NCBI GenBank assembly: GCA_934567115.1
Contig: CAKTJA010000029.1
Location: forward strand, 1 to 11,434
Reading direction: 5' to 3'
DNA from: an uncultured Oscillospiraceae bacterium
GTDB taxonomy: Bacteria; Bacillota; Clostridia; Oscillospirales; Oscillospiraceae
Length of the DNA: 11,434 nt
Part shown: piece by piece, positions 6,366-11,434 of the stretch
How positions within the stretch are numbered: the stretch's first letter is position 1
Layout: the number at the start of each line of letters is the position of its first letter
Made by a program: the position numbers and the translations under genes
The notes under the pieces: generated by a model
Seen by the model: the letters and a program-made list of their open reading frames with translations, nothing else
Databases searched by the model: none
What the model was told of the DNA's origin: nothing

Positions 6366-8966
6366 CTATGGGGACGATTCCCGCAGTTTCTTTTTCAGCT
6401 CGTACAGAAGGCTCATCGCCTCGATGGGCGTGAGCGTATCGGGCTGAGCGCGGCGCAGCATGTCCAGCGCCTCCGTCTCGCCCAGCGCGGAAAGGGAGAC
6501 CTGCTCGCGCGGCTCGCGTACGGGGGCGCGGCTTTCGCCGGACTCCAGCTCCGCGAGGATCTTTTTCGCGCGTGCGATCACCGCCGGCGGAAGACCCGCA
6601 AGCGTCGCGACCTCCACGCCGTAGCTCCGGTCCGCGCCGCCGGGAAGGATCTTGCGGAGAAAGATCAGCTCGTCGCCGCGTTTTTTGATGGCGATGTTGA
6701 AGTTCTTCACGCCGGGGAGCACGCCCTCCAGCGCGGTCAGCTCATGGTAATGCGTGGCGAAGAGCGTCTTCGCGCCCAGCTTTTTGCGGTCCGCGCAGAA
6801 CTCCAGAACCGCGCGGGCGATGCTCATGCCGTCGAAGGTCGAGGTGCCGCGGCCGATCTCGTCAAGGATCAGAAGCGAGCGCGGCGTCGCCTGACGGAGG
6901 ATCTCCGCGACCTCGCTCATCTCGACCATGAAGGTGGACTGACCGCCTGCAAGGTCGTCGCTCGCGCCGATGCGCGTGAAAATACGGTCCACCACGCCGA
7001 TGCGCGCCGCGCGGGCGGGCACGAACGAGCCGATCTGCGCCATCAGCGTGATGAGCGCGACCTGACGCATATAGGTGGATTTTCCCGCCATGTTGGGGCC
7101 GGTGATGATGGCGGCGCGGTTTTCCGTTTCGCCCATATAAGTGTCGTTCGGCACGAAGAGGGCGTCCTTGAGCACGCGCTCGACCACGGGGTGACGCCCA
7201 TCGTGGATCTCGATCACGCCGGAGTCGTCCACCACGGGGCAGCAATAGTCGTTTTTCGCCGCGACGAGCGCGAGAGAGGCAAGCGCGTCCAGCTCGGCGA
7301 CGGCGGAGGCCGTCCGCTGGATGCGCTCCGCACAGGCGCAGACCTCGTCCCGCAGCGCGGAAAAAAGCTCGTACTCAAGCGCGTTCACCCGTTCGCCGGC
7401 GGTCAGGATCTCCTGCTCGAGGTCTTTAAGCTCCTGCGTGATATAGCGCTCGCCGTTCACCAGCGTCTGCTTTCGAATGTAGGTGTCCGGGACCTGATCT
7501 TTGAAGGAATTCGACACCTCGATATAGTAGCCGAAGACCTTGTTGTAGCCGATCTTCAGCGTGCGGATCCCCGTGCGCTCCTTCTCCTGCGTTTCGATGG
7601 CGGCGAGAAGCCCCTTGCCGCCGGAGAGAACGCCGCGCAGCCGGTCGACCTCGGCGTTGAAGCCCTTGCGGATCATGCCGCCCTCGCGCACGGAAAACGG
7701 AGGCTCGTCCGTCAGCGCTTCGGCGATGCGCGCGGCCACGTCTTCCAGAGGGTCGAGCCGCTCGGCCAGCTCGCCGAGCCGCCCGGAGGGAAAGTGCGCA
7801 AGCTGCCGCCGCACGTCGGACAGCCGCTCGATCGACCCGCGCAGGGAGACAAGCTCGCGTCCGCCGGCCGTGCCGTAGACGATGCGGCCGATCAGCCGCT
7901 CCATATCGCCGATCCCGGACAGGGAGAGGATCAGCTCCTCGCGCGCCATGGCGTCCCCCGTCAGCGCGCCGACCGCGTTCTGACGGCGCGTGATGGCGGC
8001 GATCTCGCGCAGAGGCCGCTCCAGCCACGAACGGAGGCAGCGCGCGCCCATGGCGGTTTTCGTCCGGTCCAGCACCCAGAGAAGGCTGCCGCGCTTCTCC
8101 TTGCCGCGGATCGTCTCGGTCAGCTCAAGGTTGCGCCGGGCGGCGAGGTCCAGCTCCATAAAGCGGGCCTGCTCGTAGTACTCAAGCTCGCGGATGTGGG
8201 AAAGGTCGCTTTTCTGCGTTTCGTGCAGATAGCTCAGAAGTCCGCCCAGCGCAAGCGCCGCAGCGGGATTGCCGCGCGGAAGCGCGGCGTACGCCTCCTC
8301 GCCGAACTGCGAGAGGATCGCCTTTTCCGCCGCGTTCAGATCGAACCTGGCTCCGCCCCGCTCGATGCGGCAGGAGAGCCGGTCGCTTAGAAGAGAGGTG
8401 AGCGCCGCGCTTTCGAACGCCCCGTCGGAGAGCACAGCCTCGGCGGGAGAAAAGCGCGAAAGCTCGTTGTGCAGATGCTCCTCACGCTCCGCGCCGGAGA
8501 AGGCCGTTACATGCGTGTGACCCGTGGTCATGTCGCAGAACGCGGCCCCGGCGTTCCGCTCGTCAAGGAACACGCCGCAGAGAAAGTTGCCGCGCCGGTC
8601 GTCCAGACTGGCGCTGTCGATCACCGTGCCGGGCGTGACCACGCGGATGATGTCGCGCCGGACAAGACCCTTTGCCTGCGCGGGGTCCTCCGTCTGTTCG
8701 CAGATGGCGACCTTATAGCCCTTGGCGACCAGACGGGCGATGTAGCCGTCGCTCGAGTGATAGGGCACGCCGCACATCGGCGTCTGCTCCTCGGCGGACT
8801 TGCCGCGGTCGCGCGTGGTGAGGACAAGGTCCAGCTCGCGGGCGGCGAGCTTTGCGTCCTCGTTGAACATTTCGTAGAAATCGCCGAGACGGAAAAACAG
8901 GATCGCGTCCTGATTCTGCTCCTTAATTTCCAGATACTGCCGCATCATCGGCGTGATTTCGGCCAT
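6366..8966 (-). CDS. mutS: DNA mismatch repair protein MutS
   Basis: MutS recognises base mismatches and small loops and uses ATP to recruit MutL. From the ATG at 8966 the product has 866 residues, usual for MutS1. The mismatch-binding Phe-X-Glu motif is GDFYEMF (Phe30, Glu32). A connector, a lever/clamp region (roughly 260-560, including GYNKVFGYYIEVSNSFKD) and the ABC-type ATPase follow: Walker A GPNMAGKST at 623-631, a signature-like ASDDLAGGQSTFMVEM region, Walker B/DEIGRGTS at 702-709, and FATHYHEL. The C-terminal tail ends in a short helical segment (IEAMSLLYELKKKL), likely the tetramerisation/beta-clamp region. Reading could begin at a TTG seven codons upstream, but that has GGAG only 2 bases away. 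The ATG has only a purine-rich leader (AAAGAGAG), so the start is slightly uncertain. It precedes the CPBP gene and, one gene on, mutL. Confidence 0.97.
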   Translation of the reverse strand: MAEITPMMRQYLEIKEQNQDAILFFRLGDFYEMFNEDAKLAARELDLVLTTRDRGKSAEEQTPMCGVPYHSSDGYIARLVAKGYKVAICEQTEDPAQAKGLVRRDIIRVVTPGTVIDSASLDDRRGNFLCGVFLDERNAGAAFCDMTTGHTHVTAFSGAEREEHLHNELSRFSPAEAVLSDGAFESAALTSLLSDRLSCRIERGGARFDLNAAEKAILSQFGEEAYAALPRGNPAAALALGGLLSYLHETQKSDLSHIRELEYYEQARFMELDLAARRNLELTETIRGKEKRGSLLWVLDRTKTAMGARCLRSWLERPLREIAAITRRQNAVGALTGDAMAREELILSLSGIGDMERLIGRIVYGTAGGRELVSLRGSIERLSDVRRQLAHFPSGRLGELAERLDPLEDVAARIAEALTDEPPFSVREGGMIRKGFNAEVDRLRGVLSGGKGLLAAIETQEKERTGIRTLKIGYNKVFGYYIEVSNSFKDQVPDTYIRKQTLVNGERYITQELKDLEQEILTAGERVNALEYELFSALRDEVCACAERIQRTASAVAELDALASLALVAAKNDYCCPVVDDSGVIEIHDGRHPVVERVLKDALFVPNDTYMGETENRAAIITGPNMAGKSTYMRQVALITLMAQIGSFVPARAARIGVVDRIFTRIGASDDLAGGQSTFMVEMSEVAEILRQATPRSLLILDEIGRGTSTFDGMSIARAVLEFCADRKKLGAKTLFATHYHELTALEGVLPGVKNFNIAIKKRGDELIFLRKILPGGADRSYGVEVATLAGLPPAVIARAKKILAELESGESRAPVREPREQVSLSALGETEALDMLRRAQPDTLTPIEAMSLLYELKKKLRESSP

Positions 8967-9011
8967 GTCGTTTTCTCTCTTTCTCAAGGCTCCGCAGGGG
9001 ACGGCGCGGCG

Positions 9012-9839
9012 TCAAAGCGTAAAGCTTGTGCCGGCTGCCATGTATTCGATCCGCTCCCCCAGCTTTTCGCGCAGCCGGGCGTAGGCCTCGTCGCCGGTGC
9101 AGTGACCGGTGATGCAGCGCATGCCCTTCAGCGCGCGCAGCCGCTCGCCCACCGCGTCCACGAGCGGGGCCGGCTCGCTCTTCCCAAGCGAGGGATTGTA
9201 GAGATGGAAGCCGGCGAACACCGCGTCCGGCGCGCGACCGAGGATATCCTGCGCGCGGTTTATGATATTGACGATGCCGCTGTGGGCGCAGCCCGCGAAA
9301 AGCGCCGTTTCGCCGCGCTCGGTCACGAGCAGGTTCTGTTCGTGGCGGAAGGGGTCGCGCGGGTACTCGTCCCCGACCCGCTCACGCAGCGTGGCGTTCG
9401 CCTCGCTCAAAAGCTCGTGCGTGCGGATGCCGGAGAAAAGCGTCAGCTCGTCGTCGATCTCTGTCACGCCGTCCGCCATCACAAAGCGGTCGGCAAAGTC
9501 GTGCAGCTTGGGGTCCAGGCCGATGAACGCGCACTTTTCGGGCGTTACGACGTAGTACGCGCCGAACGCCTCCTTTTGAAGATAGACCTTCGCCGTGCGG
9601 TTCAGCTCCAGAAAGGTCAGCAGTCCGCCGCAGTGGTCGTTGTGCGCGTGGGACAGAAAGGCGATATCCACCGCCGCGAGATCGACGCCGAGGGTCCGCG
9701 CGTTCTCGGCGAACGCGTCGCTTGCGCCGGAGTCGAACAGAATGCGGTGCTTTTCCGTCTCTATGTACAGCGACAGCCCATGCTCGCAGCGCAGCGCGCC
9801 GCTTGTTGTCTTGTTTTCAAGAAGTGTGACGATCCTCAT
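9012..9839 (-). CDS. MBL-fold metallohydrolase, DHPS-like subgroup
   Basis: This is a 275-residue metallo-beta-lactamase-fold protein. The metal-binding motif is LSHAHNDHCGG with His64, His66, Asp68 and His69; other likely ligands are His186 in FAGCAHSG and His246 in ITGHCTG. Asp36 in ILFDSG is the usual conserved acidic residue. The N-terminus (VTLLENKTTSGALRCEHGLSLYIET) and the Cys-Ala-His and Gly-His-Cys motifs resemble the branch named after 7,8-dihydropterin-6-methyl-4-(beta-D-ribofuranosyl)-aminobenzene-5'-phosphate synthase. In bacteria that branch is mostly uncharacterised and the name should not be taken as a function. The ATG at 9839 overlaps the miaB stop as ATGA, so translation is probably coupled to miaB. 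It ends 45 bases before mutS. Fold assignment is firm; substrate unknown. Confidence 0.88.
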   Translation of the reverse strand: MRIVTLLENKTTSGALRCEHGLSLYIETEKHRILFDSGASDAFAENARTLGVDLAAVDIAFLSHAHNDHCGGLLTFLELNRTAKVYLQKEAFGAYYVVTPEKCAFIGLDPKLHDFADRFVMADGVTEIDDELTLFSGIRTHELLSEANATLRERVGDEYPRDPFRHEQNLLVTERGETALFAGCAHSGIVNIINRAQDILGRAPDAVFAGFHLYNPSLGKSEPAPLVDAVGERLRALKGMRCITGHCTGDEAYARLREKLGERIEYMAAGTSFTL

Positions 9840-11257
9840 ACGGTCTCCTCCGCTTCGCCGTACAGCGCCCATGTGTTGCTGTCCAGAATTTTCACTTCGG
9901 CAAACGTGCCGATCAGCGCCCGGCCGCCGCGCATGCGCACGAGCCGGTTGCCCTCCGTGCGGGCGGAAAGGGGCCAGCGCTCGTCGTCGCTCTCCCCCTC
10001 GACCAGAACGCGCACAGTCTTTCCGATGTAGGCCGCGTGTTTGGCGGCGCTGATCGCGTTCTGCGCGGCGCAGAGCGCGTCGAACCACCGCTGCTTGTCC
10101 GCGCGGGGCACGGGGTCGTCCATTTTTGCCGCGGGCGTGCCCGGACGGGGAGAAAAAAGAAAGGTGAAGAGCGCGTCGAACCCGACCTCCTCCACAAGGC
10201 TCACCGTGTCCATCGCCTCTCGCTCCGTCTCGCCGGGGAAGCCGATGATAACGTCGCTCGTAAGCACAAGGTCCGGCATGACGCTCCGGGCGTATGAGAT
10301 CAGGTCGAGATAGCCCGCGCGGTCGTACGGACGGTTCATCGCGCGCAGCACGCGGTCGTTCCCGCTCTGCACGGGGAGGTGCAGCTGGTGGGCGATGTGG
10401 CGGCCCGACGCCATGACGTCGAAGAGCTTGTGCGTCGCGTCCTTCGGCTGGCTGGACATGAAGCGGATCCAGTAATCGCCCTCGATCGCGTCGATCTGCG
10501 CAAGCAGGTCTGCAAAGTCGAAGCCCGTGCCGAGGTCCTTGCCGTAGCTGTTGACGTTCTGACCGAGCAGCGTGATCTCCCGATAGCCGGCTTCGATCAG
10601 CTCCCGGCACTCCGCCACGATCCGCTCCGGATCGCGGCTGCGCTCGCGTCCGCGAACGTAGGGCACGATGCAGTAGGAGCAGAAATTGTTGCAGCCGTAC
10701 ATCACGCTCACCCATGCGCTCACGCCGCCGGCGCGGTAAACGGGCACGTCCTCGGCGATGCGGCCCGGCTCGTCGTCGATGGAGAATATGCGTCCGCGCT
10801 CGGTATAAACGCGGTACAGAAGCTCCGGAAAGCGCCACTCCGCCTGAGGGCCGAGCACAAGGTCCACATGACGGTAGGAGCTTTTCACCTTCTCGGCCAC
10901 GCGGGGCTGCTGCGCCATGCAGCCGCACAGACAGATGATCTGATCGGGGTTGGCGGCCCGGGTGTGCGTGAGCTGGCCGAGCGTGCCGTAGACGGTTTTC
11001 TCCGCGTTTTCGCGGATGGCGCAGGTGTTGAGCAGCACAATGTCGGCGCGGCCCGGCTCGTCCGTAAAGCCGCAGCCCATTTCGCGCAGCATTCCCATCA
11101 GCCGCTCTCCGTCGGCGACGTTCTGCTGGCACCCGAAGGTGTGCACATACGCGAGCGGCGCGGTCGTGCGGCGCTCGTGCAGGGCGCGCACCCTCTCCAT
11201 GTATTCCCGCTGTTTCGCCGTTTCCCCGGCGCTGACCAGAATTTCTCTGCGTTCCAA
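9836..11257 (-). CDS. miaB: tRNA-2-methylthio-N6-dimethylallyladenosine synthase MiaB
   Basis: MiaB is a radical-SAM methylthiotransferase that converts i6A37 in tRNA to ms2i6A37, acting after MiaA. The 473-residue product has the N-terminal MTTase domain with three cluster-binding cysteines, Cys43 (HTFGCQQN), Cys79 (LLNTCAIRE) and Cys113 (CLCGCMAQ). The radical-SAM motif GCNNFCSYC follows (Cys189, Cys193, Cys196) and continues IVPYVRGRERSR, which is typical of MiaB rather than RimO or MtaB. LLGQNVNSYG, HLPVQSGND and TSDVIIGFPGET are further family blocks. A TRAM-type RNA-binding domain occupies about the last 65 residues. The start is TTG at 11257, supported by GGAGG 8 bases upstream and by a promoter giving a leader of about 30 bases. 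It is the first gene of the cluster and overlaps the MBL gene by 4 bases. Confidence 0.97.
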   Translation of the reverse strand: MERREILVSAGETAKQREYMERVRALHERRTTAPLAYVHTFGCQQNVADGERLMGMLREMGCGFTDEPGRADIVLLNTCAIRENAEKTVYGTLGQLTHTRAANPDQIICLCGCMAQQPRVAEKVKSSYRHVDLVLGPQAEWRFPELLYRVYTERGRIFSIDDEPGRIAEDVPVYRAGGVSAWVSVMYGCNNFCSYCIVPYVRGRERSRDPERIVAECRELIEAGYREITLLGQNVNSYGKDLGTGFDFADLLAQIDAIEGDYWIRFMSSQPKDATHKLFDVMASGRHIAHQLHLPVQSGNDRVLRAMNRPYDRAGYLDLISYARSVMPDLVLTSDVIIGFPGETEREAMDTVSLVEEVGFDALFTFLFSPRPGTPAAKMDDPVPRADKQRWFDALCAAQNAISAAKHAAYIGKTVRVLVEGESDDERWPLSARTEGNRLVRMRGGRALIGTFAEVKILDSNTWALYGEAEETV

Positions 11258-11265
11258 GCGATAAA

Positions 11266-11270
11266 CCTCC
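11266..11270 (-). promoter_or_regulatory. Ribosome binding site that fixes a TTG start for miaB
   Basis: GGAGG on the minus strand lies 8 bases before TTG at 11257. It gives the product the expected N-terminal extension ahead of the first cluster-binding cysteine and makes TTG the best-supported start. Confidence 0.75.
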
Positions 11271-11293
11271 GAACAGTATACTTTAACTGATAA

Positions 11294-11322
11294 ATTGTAT
11301 CACAGAGTAAAAGCGCTGGCAA
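11294..11322 (-). promoter_or_regulatory. Sigma-A-type promoter for the miaB-to-sepF cluster
   Basis: On the minus strand TTGCCA (-35, 11322-11317) and TACAAT (-10, 11299-11294) are separated by exactly 17 bases; TGTGA directly precedes the -10. Transcription would start near 11287, about 30 bases before the miaB TTG. No other good promoter or terminator was seen further along the cluster, so this may serve all ten genes. Confidence 0.7.
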
Positions 11323-11332
11323 GATGCAGTCC

Positions 11333-11342
11333 CAAAATTTTG
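11333..11342. promoter_or_regulatory. Perfect 10-base palindrome between the divergent promoters
   Basis: CAAAATTTTG is self-complementary and lies about 10 bases upstream of the minus-strand -35 element. It could be an operator half or simply an A/T tract acting as an UP element. A 10-base palindrome in an A/T-rich patch can occur by chance, so the call is weak. Confidence 0.25.
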
Positions 11343-11389
11343 CGGCGGAATATATTTTTCGCTTTTCTTCTGAATTTTTGGAAAAACCC

Positions 11390-11419
11390 TTGACAAACGG
11401 TGGGGGGAACTGCTATACT
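11390..11419 (+). promoter_or_regulatory. Divergent promoter reading right, out of the window
   Basis: On the plus strand a perfect TTGACA (11390-11395) is followed after 18 bases by TATACT (11414-11419). TGC just before the latter gives an extended -10. A run of six G lies in the spacer and A/T tracts lie upstream. Transcription would start near 11426. The gene it serves is beyond the right edge. Confidence 0.75.
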
Positions 11420-11434
11420 ATGCCTTGTCCTGTC

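Noticed and set aside
6315..8390. Long plus-strand reading frame of about 690 codons opposite mutS
   Set aside because: It is antisense to a complete MutS with every family motif. The translation is rich in Arg, Ala, Leu, Gly and His with no recognisable domain, as expected from a G+C-rich gene read backwards. The same applies to the long plus-strand frames at 30-1232, 2810-4480, 4664-5605, 8469-10031 and 10379-11290.
8967..9011. Possible terminator between the MBL gene and mutS
   Set aside because: The gap has a G+C-rich part, but I find no convincing stem with a following T-run, so read-through is the simpler reading.
9012..11132. Minus-strand open frame of 706 codons that would fuse an Arg-rich region to the MBL hydrolase
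   Set aside because: The N-terminal 430 residues are the out-of-frame reading of miaB. The MBL domain has its own ATG at 9839 coupled to the miaB stop, so the extension is a shadow.
11371..11388. A/T-rich inverted repeat (TTTTTGGAAAAA) as a terminator for a rightward gene
   Set aside because: The loop is only two bases and the stem is purely A-T. No gene on the plus strand ends here; it lies just upstream of the rightward -35 element and is more likely an A/T tract of that promoter.
1..11434. Mobile element, CRISPR array, toxin-antitoxin pair or defence system
   Set aside because: No transposase, integrase, direct-repeat array, small paired reading frames or nuclease-effector genes were recognised. 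Every stretch is accounted for by the ten colinear genes and short gaps. MutS, MutL and the CPBP protease are chromosomal housekeeping or common genes here, not a defence module.

Overview
The window is a compact, G+C-rich (60-65% by eye) piece of bacterial chromosome. All ten genes lie on the minus strand and read from right to left. Gene content and order suggest a high-GC member of Bacillota/Clostridia, probably related to the Oscillospirales. The grounds are a monoderm-type SepF beside YggS/YlmE, an Hfq whose core resembles Bacillus and Staphylococcus Hfq, a MutL with the endonuclease metal motif, and strong GGAGG-type ribosome binding sites. The taxonomic placement is inference; no rRNA or other marker gene is present.

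Layout in the direction of transcription: an intergenic region with two apparent divergent sigma-A-type promoters (11258-11434); miaB (tRNA ms2i6A37 methylthiotransferase, TTG start); an MBL-fold hydrolase overlapping miaB by ATGA; mutS; a CPBP-family membrane protease (GTG start); mutL; miaA (tRNA i6A37 dimethylallyltransferase); hfq; an HlyD-like membrane-anchored adaptor protein; yggS (PLP homeostasis); and sepF (cell division), cut by the left edge. Gaps between genes run from a 4-base overlap to 56 bases. I see no intrinsic terminator, so the ten genes could form one transcription unit read from the promoter near 11294-11322.

Functionally the cluster joins both enzymes of the ms2i6A37 tRNA modification pathway (MiaA then MiaB), the two core mismatch-repair proteins (MutS and MutL), the RNA chaperone Hfq and the start of a division locus (YggS-SepF). 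Three less characterised proteins are interleaved: the MBL hydrolase, the CPBP protease and the HlyD-like protein.

I find no mobile element, CRISPR array, tRNA, rRNA or phage gene, and no compositional break. This is mostly an ordinary housekeeping region. The points most worth a second look are the A-rich hfq leader with an adjacent hairpin, the uncharacterised genes inserted among housekeeping genes, and the divergent promoter region at the right end.
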